From Thermomucor indicae-seudaticae (taxonomy: Eukaryota > Mucoromycota > Mucoromycetes > Mucorales > Lichtheimiaceae): a stretch of 18,144 nucleotides of DNA. Location: positions 1 through 18,144 of the forward strand of contig JSYX01000670.1 of the NCBI GenBank assembly GCA_000787465.1, written 5' to 3'. Made by a program: the position numbers and the translations under genes. Each line of letters starts with the position of its first letter. Within the stretch, counting starts at the first letter, position 1. Positions 1 through 8,679 of this stretch are shown here, piece after piece. The notes under the pieces were generated by a model. That model saw only the letters and a program-made list of their open reading frames with translations. It was not told the DNA's origin and searched no databases.

Positions 1-78
1 GGAGAAGTGCTCTTTGGCGCAAGAGATATATATACTCGTATTTTCGTCTTGTTACGGACACTGACATTTTTCCCTTCT

Positions 79-180
79 GTGCACGACACATCTGCCTTAT
101 GTGCACGACATTGCTGCCCTACGTACAACGACACATCTGCCTCACGTACACGACATTTCTGCCTTATGTGCATAACACTT
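79..180. repeat. Imperfect 22-23 bp tandem repeats
   Basis: Four and a half head-to-tail copies of a 22-23 bp unit start at about 79, 101, 122, 145 and 168. Each has the form GTGCACGACAyhTCTGCCyTAT, with CGTACA replacing GTGCA in the third and fourth copies. A weaker copy may lie at 57-78. The unit is partly palindromic around GTGCAC. One dimer (79-112) recurs in inverted orientation at 631-664, so the array looks like the left arm of an element, not a simple satellite. Confidence 0.75.
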
Positions 181-182
181 AT

Positions 183-644
183 CTAAGAGAACAGGCATTG
201 TTCGTTGTGCATAAGAAACTCTTTCTGTAGAAATACATGTAGCTTTTGGCTACCTTTGTCGCCCTTTACATCATCATTGACCGACGTAACCATAAACCTC
301 ATTCCAGCCTTCTTAGAACGCACTCGATTCAGTTTCCAGGGGAACCCTGTGCAAAAGCTTGTCGTTTTCCTCTGGCGCGTCTCGCCAGTGAGGTTATGGA
401 CATTACGGTATTGCCCGCCGTGGACACAGGTAATGGTGACGCCTCGCTCACTGGTATTTGAAAAGCGAACTGCATAATGCACTTCCTCAGCAATACACTG
501 AGCTTCTCTAAAGAGATCTTTCATTTCGAAACCTCGATTGATTAGTCGCTCCATGACAATATTGCAATCTACGGTTTCTTTATTCAAGCGTTGAATCTTT
601 CGTGAACGACACTTAGTGACTGCTATGAAAAATGTCGTACACAT
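183..644 (-). pseudogene. FAR1-like DNA-binding domain fragment (MULE-related)
   Basis: This 153-codon ORF lies between the inverted repeats, and its first ATG falls inside the right arm. The middle resembles FAR1 domains as I remember them: a helix region with NRGFEMKDLF, then a strand ending in Cys73 followed by VHGGQYRN, a basic ETRQRK stretch, and Cys98 in FCTGFPWKLN. In the FAR1/WRKY-GCM1 fold two cysteines and a C-terminal His-x-His bind zinc. Here the region after Cys98 lacks the expected W-x-V...HNH end, so the domain looks truncated or decayed. There is no DDE or SWIM domain. A domesticated small protein starting at the internal Met31 is possible but less likely. The family assignment is by pattern recall only. 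Confidence 0.45.
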
Positions 645-744
645 AAGGGCAAAGTGTCGTGCACGTATAATTCGCGTTTCGTTAAGTGCAAATCAGACGG
701 AAAAATACTGTATTTCTTCCTTTTGGACGAAATTGGGGCGTGGG

Positions 745-3627
745 ATGCTTTGGTTATTTTATTATCTTGTACTGCTGACTTTTTCGACGCTCATTACGTT
801 TGCCCTTTCTGGCACTGATCCAGCATTGAGCGATAGACAACAATGCCTACGATTTCGAGAAATTGACCTTATGCGGGATATGTGTCCTGCATTTGAACAG
901 AGCGATCTGGATTCCTTCCAAGCTCTCTTCCCTGATGTTTCCATTCTATCAGGATTAGGCCATGACGCCGATCTACAGCTTTTGTATGGTCACCAGCTGC
1001 AATACCCAGAGAAAGAAAGGGATCGCAGCGTAACAAAGGCAAGGAGAAGTAGTAGTCGCAGTAGTTTGTTATCCACAACGTCATCCACGTGTTCAATACC
1101 GTCCACAGCACTGCGTCAGTCGTCCACAACAGCGGCCACAAACGCAGAGACAGAGGTTCTCCACCAGCAGCAGCAGCAGCACGGACCATTGCTACTCTCC
1201 TTTGAAGAATGGTGGAGACGAGTTCTGGAAGCTGACAATGAAAAACAACGGTGGCAACATATGAAGCGGAAAACGACTGGCGGCAGCGGCAAAAGTGGAG
1301 GGTTAGAACGACAAATGATCGATAGTATCGATGGAGGATTTGCAGATGATTTTGGGTCCATGTTTGAAGTGGGTGGCCAAGGCCAAGTGGCAGCAAATGT
1401 ATATGATGAAAAACAATATATCGAACCGAGCCGATCCTCTCCTTCTCCCACGTCACCTTCTTCAACGGTCGCGAAACACAAGGAAGAAAAGAAAAGGTTC
1501 GCTGACATTCCTATCAAGTCGCTGAAAGAACGCTTCAATTATGCTTCGATTGATTGCGCGGCAACGATCCGTGGTGCAAACAAGGAAGCAAAAGGAGCAC
1601 ACTCCATCCTGTATGAATCCAAAGATCAGTACATGCTCAACAAATGTTCGGCGGATAAATACGTGATCATCAATCTTTGTGAGGCTGTTCTGATAGATAC
1701 CATTGTCATGGCCAACTTTGAGTTCTTTTCAAGCACATTTAAAGATTTCCGAGTCTATGTTTCCGACCGATATCCCACCAAAGATTGGAAACTTTTGGGG
1801 CAATGGCAAGCCCGTAACACAAGAGATCTTCAGGTACGCACACATGAATTGTTCTTTGTAGAATTCAACCTTTTTTATTGAAACTTCGTCTAGGTCTTTA
1901 AAGTTGAGAACCGTATAGGCTGGTTTGAAAACATCAAGATTGAGTTCCTGACCCATTATGGCAACGAGTACTACTGCCCACTGAGTTTGGTGCGGGTACA
2001 CGGTATGCCAATGATGGAGTACTATAATCTTGTCGAGCGCAAAGATCTGTCGGGTGATTCAGAAGAGAGTGAAGCTCTGGAAGAAGACGAGTACTTGTGG
2101 CCACCGGAAGTTCGTCAGGAGATCATTCAACCAAGCCCAGCGAACGACTCGGAAACGGTTTCCATGCTACCAGAAAACCATGATGATGAAGATCCTAAAC
2201 GTATTCCAATGATTACACCGAGAGCTGACGACCACCACGAGCCGCTTCCTAGCGAGACGACAACGACCACCACCACCACCGAGGTTGCTGAGACATCAAC
2301 ACCAGTACCAGCAGACCCATCCTTCTCTACGCATGCATCCGATCAGGAGCCTGCGTATTCGCCATCATCTACAACAACTTTGCCTCACCCGTCTGTAGCC
2401 GAATTGTCCTTGGAAGAAGGGCAAGAGACATGGCAAGATATTCACGAGTGGCAGACAGAGTCAGGGGAACCTGACTCAACTAGCGAAGTCCAGCGGAACG
2501 ATGGTATCTACTCTGAGGCCACGTCTTCCGTTGCAGATACGGTACAGCCTACTACTACTATATCGGCTCAACCATCAATCACGGAGTCAGAGTCTACAAG
2601 TGTGTCTGCTTCAGCGCCATCATCGCAACAACAGCAACAATCTGGCGACTCGGCAGGAGAAGCAACAGGAAGCCCCACATTGGTCGGCCCTTTACCCAGA
2701 GCCAGCAGCACAGCGACCGAAGATCCGAATACAAACCGGGGTGTGTCTGTGCCCAAACAACAAAGTAGTCATACCAACAAGGACGGTAACACTCAAGAGT
2801 CTATTTACAAGACCATCATGAAGCGCTTGAACGCGCTAGAGCTCAATGCGACCTTGTCTCAGCGATACCTTGATGAACAGAATAAGATGTTGAATGATGT
2901 GTTTATGAATATGGAGAAACGACACCAGGACCAGTTGATCCTTCTCATAGGGCGCCTGAATGATACTGCTACGAGCAGAATTGACAGCATGGCAAGTTTT
3001 CTGCACAAGGATATCCCAAAGAACTATTTCCAACTGATCCTGTCTTGGGTAGAAACGACGCTACGAGCAACTGTATGAAGAGCTCAAGCTGCAATCTGAG
3101 TTAAACATGAAAGAGATGACGTTGAAATTGGCATTGATGGCTGATCAGGTAACGTTCTCCATAATTGCAGATCTTCATTGCAGACTCGTCTAATTATTCC
3201 TGATTTGGACCAGATTGCCTTCGAACGACGGGTTTCAATGGCACAGCTAGTAGTTGTCATTGCGTTGTTCGTCTTCATGGCACTCTCGCGTGGCACGATA
3301 AGTATTCTTTCGCCGATATTGGAAGCACAAGCCAAAGAGCGAAAGCGCCGCGAAACAGCGGCGGACCAATCGATAAAGCAGCAACGTATCAAGACCTCCT
3401 CATTTGCTGCTGCTTTACCACCTAAAGCGAAAGACGGCCCTTTATTATTACGGCTGACAGATCGCAAGGTCAGAAGACCTTCACCATTAAGAATACCAGT
3501 GCGGAGACGCTGGAGTGATCATACCAACTTGGACATACAGTCCTTGCTCGATTCAGAGTCTTTCAGACGTAGGCGGAAATCCTCAAGTGATGCAGACGTC
3601 GAAAACTTTAAACCCATTGAACGATAA
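745..3627 (+). CDS. SLP1: SUN-domain protein, Slp1/SUCO family
   Basis: Model: join(745..1833,1894..2991,3053..3148,3214..3627), 898 aa. Slp1/SUCO proteins are ER and nuclear-envelope glycoproteins; yeast Slp1 acts with Emp65 to protect soluble ER proteins from degradation. Met1 at 745 begins a signal peptide (LWLFYYLVLLTFSTLITFAL). An in-frame ATG at 625 would add 40 residues and bury the signal, so it was not used. A FEEW motif typical of the family is at residue 153. The SUN domain covers about 261-405 (KERFNYASIDCA through YYCPLSLVRVHG). A long Ser/Thr/Pro-rich linker with TTTTTT and QQQQQ runs follows, then a coiled coil from about 640 to 765 and a single TM at about 770-788 (AQLVVVIALFVFMALSRGT) with a basic C-terminal tail. 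Intron 2 (2992-3052) is GC-AG: a GCAAGT donor after ATG, then a CTGAT branch and GGGTAG. No GT donor that I tried gave a sensible frame. The protein is longer than yeast Slp1 (587 aa), mainly through low-complexity sequence. Confidence 0.85.
2992..3052 (+). other. GC-AG intron in SLP1
   Basis: The exon reads AGCATG, then GCAAGTTTTC starts the intron. A CTGAT branch sequence lies about 15 bp before the GGGTAG acceptor. The 61-bp length moves the frame from the upstream exon to KRRYEQLYEELKLQ, which continues the coiled coil. The overlapping GT at 2996 gives the wrong frame and a stop at 3076-3078. Confidence 0.75.
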
Positions 3628-3648
3628 CCAACACCAATCAATCTTTTG

Positions 3649-3670
3649 TATATATATATATATATATATA
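3649..3670. repeat. (TA)11 microsatellite
   Basis: Eleven TA dinucleotides lie in the 98-bp gap between the convergent SLP1 and GUS1 stop codons. AT-rich sequence here may support 3' end formation for both genes, which is inference. The tract is likely to vary in length between strains. Confidence 0.9.
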
Positions 3671-3725
3671 AGACTAGTACAGTATGTATTTTTAATTGGC
3701 ACTATGTCTCGGGTATGAGTTCTAT

Positions 3726-6264
3726 CTATTTCTTCTTGTTTTCGCTTTTGTCTGCCTTGGACGCAATGGAGGCGACTTTGCCATCAGGAATACGGATGAA
3801 GAAGGCCGGCTTAGAGTCAGTAGCCGGCGCGTCCAGGATATAGTAGCCCTTGCGCTCAAACTGGATGATATCACCCTTCTTCAATTCAGCTACGTTAGCA
3901 TCGGCATAGGCAGGCGTCTTGAACTCGCTGACTGGCGTGACGAGCTGCTCAACAGAGTCGCCTTCCTCCACCTTCTTCTTTGTAATCAAGAAGTCGTAGT
4001 CCACCAACAAGGACTCCACCAGCTCGTCTCCATAAGAAAGCCAGGAAATCTTCTTTTTCGTCTTTTTGAAGTCGCCGGCCAAATGGAGCTCAAGATCGAT
4101 ACCAGTAACATTGCCCTGCTCATCCTTCTGGACCTTGCGCACAAAGGCATTGCCCCAATCCATAAGCGTGATCTATATATTTTCAAAAGGGGACGGTTAT
4201 TACTTGCGCCAATGGCTACGCCAGGGAAATTGACCTTACCTCTTCATCAAGTTCAAACGTCTTGGCATCCTCCTGATCAATGACAATCTTACTAGAGTAA
4301 ATTGTCTTCTTCGTACCAATATCAGGGTTCTTCTTGTGCTTGAGGGTCTCCTTGACTTCACGGTCAACTGGTCCGCCCTGAACGTTACAGTAGACGATCT
4401 TGTCCTTGATCACAGCAGTGTGTCTGGGAGCAACAGGGTCAATCACCTTCTTGTTCAGAGCCCAAAGCTTGTCCCACTCCAACAGAAGCGTGTTCTGCGA
4501 TGCACCCTGCATCAAGATGTATTGCTTCAAGGCCTCGATGGTCAGACCACGTCGGCGGATACCTCGCACAGTAGGGAATCGAGGATCGTCCCATCCACTG
4601 ACAATGCCCTGGTCTACAAACCATTGTAATTTACGCTTCGACAAGAGGGTATAGACAAAGTTGATTCTGCTGAAATCCCAAATGTTGACTTTCCGCAAGC
4701 CAAGTGCATTCAGAACCCACTGATACTGCGCGTTACGGTCGCGGTACTCGTTGGTTCGAAGTGCGTGCGTGACGCCTTCCAAGCTGTCCACGACAGGGCA
4801 AGCAAAATCGTAGGTAGGGTAGATCTTCCATTTGTCGCCAGTGTAATGGTGAGGCGTCAAGTTGCATCGGTACATGACAGGGTCACGCAAAGTGCCGTTT
4901 GGATCATCCACACTGATCTTGGCACGGAGACAGCATTTTTGGCCCTGCCAAAAAAAAAAAAGACATGTCAGCAAACTTATCGAGAAGCCAAAAGAGCACT
5001 GTCTTGTGAAAACTTACAAATTCAGTGCCGTTCTTCATTTCCTCAAACCGTCGCAAGTTCTCCTCGACCGGCAAGTCACGGCATTTAGATGGAATGCCCT
5101 TGAGACGCTGTTCACGCATCGTAGCCTGATCGGTATCATCCACATAGGCATTACCATCCTTGATCAATTTCAACGCAAATTCGTAAAGCTGATCAAAGTA
5201 ATCCGAGGTGTGTGTCACAACTGAGGAATCCACACCGATCAAAGCCAGGTCCTCCTTGATCGACTCCTCAAACTCGGTCTTTTCTTTACTTGGGTTGGTG
5301 TCATCGAAGCGGACAATCATTTTACCCTTGTAAGTTTGAGCAAAGTACTGGTTCAACAGGGCAGCCTTAGCGTGGCCGATGTGCAAGTAGCCACTGGGTT
5401 CAGGCGGGAAACGCGTCACCACTTTGCCCATCTCTGCTTCCGTCAAACCAATCTCAAATTTGCCTTGATCGGCTGCTTTGGGTGCTTGCTATTGTTACGT
5501 TGATGACGTTAGAACCCCAAAGTAGATGACAACAAAATATATATACCTTGGTAGCATTCTGGAGGTCCTTGACAGCAAGTTGAGCTGCATCAAGAGACGA
5601 GATATGCTCGTACCAGCGAACAAGATAAGTTCCCAAGCTCTCTTTCTTTGTCTTCAAGTTACGCCCAAACACAGGGGATCCTTTGAAATCAAAAATGAGT
5701 CACCATGCGTCATTTGCCTTTTTCGTCAGATTACGTTACCCTTCAGGACGGACCAGACGACAAAGTCTGCCAGGGAAGGTTGGTAGCCAACGAGGTAGGA
5801 ACGCAGTGTCAGGTACTTGTTGAGTTCCTTGAAAGACGCATCCAGCGATTTGAAATCGCTTGTGGTCAGTTTGGCATCAGCAAAATCGAGCCATTGATCA
5901 ACCTGTGCATGTAGAATGTGAGTCAACTACTTCCTTCGAGTCATTCGTTTTCTTCTCCAAATTTATTTACCAACGTAGAGCTGATAGGATCCTCGGTATT
6001 GTAGAGACCGGCTTCAGGCACAAGACGACCGAAAAGTCGAACTATGGCGTTGGTGGTATCATAGTTTTCGCTGGGACATAAGTTAGGCGGACGCACGAAC
6101 TTTTCGAGAGAGGGGTTACGTGCTGCTTACCCGTTAAATTGGACAAGGGCCGAAGCTTTAGGTGCGCCTTCAGCTTCCAGATTGGCCGCATCGCGATACT
6201 CGACGGCAATTGTTTGAGGCTTTACGACGTTGACATGGGCAGCCACAGCCAGGACACCTTTCAT
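3726..6264 (-). CDS. GUS1: Glutamyl-tRNA synthetase, cytosolic
   Basis: Model: complement(join(3726..4172,4240..4944,5018..5488,5547..5680,5740..5902,5971..6070,6131..6264)), 717 aa, close to yeast Gus1 (708 aa). It charges tRNA-Glu with glutamate and ATP in the cytosol; the N-terminal GST-like domain normally docks to Arc1-type cofactors. Residues 1-177 form that GST-like domain (VDQWLDFAD, YLVGYQPSLADFVVW). The class I catalytic core begins near 198 with RFPPEPSGYLHIGHAK, the HIGH signature at 213-216. The KMSKS-equivalent LSKRKL is at 435-440. The C-terminal beta-barrel anticodon region follows (GVSGW...; DWGNAFV), ending in a Lys-rich tail. All six introns are GT-AG and 58-73 bp, and all junction phases close. 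An in-frame ATG at 6315 would add 17 residues; 6264 is preferred because the conserved domain starts immediately after it. Confidence 0.95.
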
Positions 6265-6778
6265 GTGGGAATTAGCTCTTGTATTTTTGCAGGAAACGTT
6301 GGGGCTTTTTACCATGGCAAGCGGGTGATGCTTTTGATGCGACAATGAGTGTCAACGGCATTTTTGTTCTATCAGGAGCTGGTAAGGGACGAGGAACTTT
6401 TTTCCCTTTTACCGAGAAGAAGATGGCTTGGGAACCTCAAACACAAATCGGGAATTTCCAAAAAGATCACCGTTACCCGGGCCATTGGTTCTCGGTGACA
6501 TCACTCCGATCTCTTCCACCAACAGGATCAACCCCTCTCCCAAACTTCTCCTTTCTTTTTCCGTTAACCAAAAGACTTTTCTTTTGAACTTTATCACCTC
6601 AAACTTTCAAAGAATCTTCGCGTTTGCTTTCTCCGTTTGAATCGACGGAGCAACACACTTGCATAAAGAAACAGGAGCACGACTAACGGTAAGGAAAAAA
6701 CAACGAACAAACAAAAATTATCTTCCTTGAGACACATACACGCTCTATCTAGATAAAATATCGGGCTGTAATGGTAGT
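6265..6778. promoter_or_regulatory. Divergent promoter, GUS1 / HSF gene
   Basis: These 514 bases separate the two start codons and should hold both promoters and 5' leaders. An inverted CCAAT box (ATTGG, 6484-6488) sits about 220 bp upstream of the GUS1 start. A single GAA-nn-TTC pair (6612-6619) is present, but three alternating units, the usual minimal heat shock element, are not. No clear TATA box was found. The ORFs here have no recognisable domains and seem to be chance. Confidence 0.6.
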
Positions 6779-6968
6779 ATGGTTCGTTCCAGTGAGCAGA
6801 GTCCCAAAAGGTAAGTGCGCATTTTTTTCTTTCTTGAAAATGATCTTCGGGGGCGTTGGCGCGCTGACTTTTTTCTTCTATCAAGGGTTACCAGGGATAA
6901 TAAACGTCGATCAGACGAGGACAATGTCGAATCGTCGCCATCGCATGAAGCTGTGCTACTGCCTGTGA
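6771..6968 (+). other. Overlapping uORF of the HSF mRNA
   Basis: An ATG at 6771 lies 8 nt before the HSF ATG (6779) in a different frame, with G at -3 and G at +4. In the spliced mRNA (6771-6810 joined to 6886-6968) it encodes about 40 residues and ends at TGA 6966-6968, inside HSF exon 2. It could reduce HSF translation by diverting scanning ribosomes. Whether the transcript starts upstream of 6771 is unknown. Confidence 0.4.
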
Positions 6969-8450
6969 CAAGGACACACGCGGCATTTGTCAGTAAACTT
7001 TATACGTACGTTTTTCTTTTTGGTTCTAGAAGGTTTCTAGAACACTTTTGCTAATATATCTATCTAGCATGGTAGAAGACGAAGAAATTCAGGATCTGAT
7101 TTCTTGGTCGGAAAATGGTCAAGTCTTTCGAGTATATAATCCTACCGTCTTTTCAAAAAATGTACTACCTCGGTATTTCAAACACAATAACTGGCAGAGT
7201 TTCGTGAGACAACTTAATAGTAAGTCGTATATTTGCCGAACTAAGCCAATGACTGACATTTCTTTTTCTTACTTTGCTTTAGTGTATGGATTCAACAAAG
7301 TCAACGACATGATCCATTCCAATATGCGAAACGAAAGTCAGATATGGGAATTTCGCCATCCTCATTTTCGAAAGGGTGCGATTCAGGAGTTGCAAAACAT
7401 TAAGCGAAAAACTGTCAAGTCGCATATGCGATCGACGAATAGTAGACCAGGGGAATCGGATGAATCGACGGTTATCCAACAACAACAGCAACAGGATTAT
7501 GCCAAATTGGAAGAGAAACTCGCAGAAAGTAACCGTGCATTCGGTATGCTTTATGATGAAATGGTGACAATGCGTTCTGTTCTAGTCAAACAGCAGGAGG
7601 TCCGTGAATGTTTCCCTTCATGGATTGTCAACCGATTTGCTCATAATGCCCTCTTTATTATACGAATAATATCAGTAGATCATGGAGAATATTATCACCT
7701 TGCTTTCCTTGGTGCAATCAGGCAAGTAGACACTCCCTCCCTCGCGTACGATATGCTTTTCACTCCTGCTAACTCGTCTTTAGAAAGTAGCACAGCAACA
7801 TCCAAAGGTATTCTTTTCTGACTATGAGACTCTGAAGCCAACCCTATTTATTATTCGTGTTTCTTTAGATGGTTGCACGGAGGATGTGGAAGCACTGAAG
7901 CAGCGTCTGCGCAAAGTACGGGAAAGTTTGTCGACCACTGGATCGGATCCATTTGCGCTAGCTCGATACGCAGCACCGTCCGTAAAACAACCGGAACAGT
8001 CAGCATCGACCGCAGCATCTTCCGATATGTATCGCCACCAGGCGCTGATAGGAGAAGCAGGTCACGAAAGACTCCCATCGATCGAATCAATGGGTCTGCC
8101 TGTTGCAACAGAATCTTCGCGTCGACGTACCATCAACGAGCATACAGGTAGAAACCCTTGCCTAAACAATCGCGAATAGCGTCCCGTCCGTTCACTTACA
8201 CTGCCGAAAAAAAGAAGAAGACAAGAGAGATACTATCAAGTTGCGAACAAGGTCTTCTATTATGGGTTTGGGGAAACAATCACATTTATTGAATCCGGAA
8301 CCTCAAGAGGATCGTAAGTAAGCAACAAAGGAGGGAGACAGATAGGAAAGAAAAAAAGACAAATGCGAGTTAGTGATCGGCCTGATTGCTTAATGTGCTC
8401 TCGCGTTCGTTTTATTAGAAGTTGTAAAGCGGCGTCGTCGAACCCCGTAA
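6779..8450 (+). CDS. Heat shock factor family transcription factor
   Basis: Model: join(6779..6810,6886..7005,7068..7219,7283..7599,7679..7721,7784..7807,7869..8147,8221..8313,8419..8450), 363 aa. HSFs are nuclear trimeric activators that bind inverted GAA repeats. The winged-helix DNA-binding domain is about residues 43-133: AAFVSKLYTMVED, ISWSENGQVFRVYNP, the recognition helix region NNWQSFVRQLNMYGF, and WEFRHPHFRKG. A heptad-rich coiled coil follows at about 170-222 (KLEEKLAESNRAF through MENIITLLSLVQS). The C-terminus carries a KRRRR nuclear localisation signal just before the stop. Junction phases close for all nine exons. Intron 5 (7722-7783) is GC-AG; a GT donor there gives an immediate stop. 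Exon 6 is only 24 nt. The acceptor of exon 8 is a tandem AAGAAGAAG (8214, 8217 or 8220), so 0-2 residues vary and the last two exons are the least certain. It has no receiver domain, so it is not Skn7. Confidence 0.85.
7024..7042 (+). promoter_or_regulatory. Paired heat shock element-like palindromes in HSF intron 2
   Basis: Two identical TTCTAGAA palindromes (7024-7031 and 7035-7042) are separated by three bases (GGT). Each is an inverted TTC-nn-GAA pair, the preferred half of an HSF site. Their centres are 11 bp apart, about one helical turn. The strict 5-bp unit spacing is broken by one base between the pairs. The position, inside intron 2 of an HSF gene and 11 bases past the 5' splice region, suggests possible autoregulation. 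Confidence 0.45.
7722..7783 (+). other. GC-AG intron in the HSF gene
   Basis: The exon ends CAATCAG and the intron begins GCAAGTAGAC. A GCTAAC branch motif lies before the TTTAG acceptor. Splicing gives VQSESSTATSK across the junction. The nearby GT at 7726 would produce AAG TAG, a stop, in the next exon. Confidence 0.7.
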
Positions 8451-8679
8451 TATTGGATCGATCATGGAGCAACAAACCGAGGTTCAGCCGTTCGCCTCGG
8501 ACTCTCCAGTAAAAAAGTCGCATGCTATATACAAACTTGGTTGGTCTCTCTTTTCATTTTATTATCAATGTAAAGGGGATGAAGAAGAAAACTTGCACAA
8601 AAGAGTCAAGCGGAAAATGGATGAGGGTATACAGAGGAGAGCCAGAGAAAGAAACGAATGGAATGGGGATAGACATCAA

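Larger units (their letters stand above)
79..664. mobile_element. Small inverted-repeat element carrying a FAR1-like ORF
   Basis: The 34 bases at 79-112 match the reverse complement of 631-664 at 29 of 34 positions. Between these arms lies one minus-strand ORF (183-644) whose composition resembles the N-terminal FAR1 DNA-binding domain found in MULE-type transposases. Terminal inverted repeats with internal subrepeats plus a FAR1 domain fit a Mutator-like element or a derived fragment. No transposase catalytic region is present, so it would be non-autonomous. I did not find a convincing 9-bp target-site duplication, so the true ends are uncertain. It ends about 80 bp before the SLP1 start codon and could contribute to that promoter. 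Confidence 0.45.

Noticed and set aside
1..78. Target-site duplication next to the inverted-repeat element
   Set aside because: Comparing bases left of 79 with those right of 664 gave no 8-10 bp direct repeat.
869..1465. 198-codon minus-strand ORF opposite SLP1 exon 1
   Set aside because: It is antisense to the signal peptide/linker coding exon, has no recognised domain and its CCCCCW runs mirror the poly-Gln CAG repeat.
3696..4283. 195-codon plus-strand ORF over the 3' end of GUS1
   Set aside because: It is the antisense shadow of the well-supported GluRS C-terminal exon and its intron.
6279..6587. 102-codon plus-strand ORF in the GUS1/HSF promoter
   Set aside because: It lies in the divergent promoter, shows no domain and has no exon partners.
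7006..7067. Reading HSF start at the in-frame ATG after intron 2 (7069)
   Set aside because: This would remove the first helix of the DNA-binding domain (AAFVSKLYT), which is encoded by exon 2 in frame.
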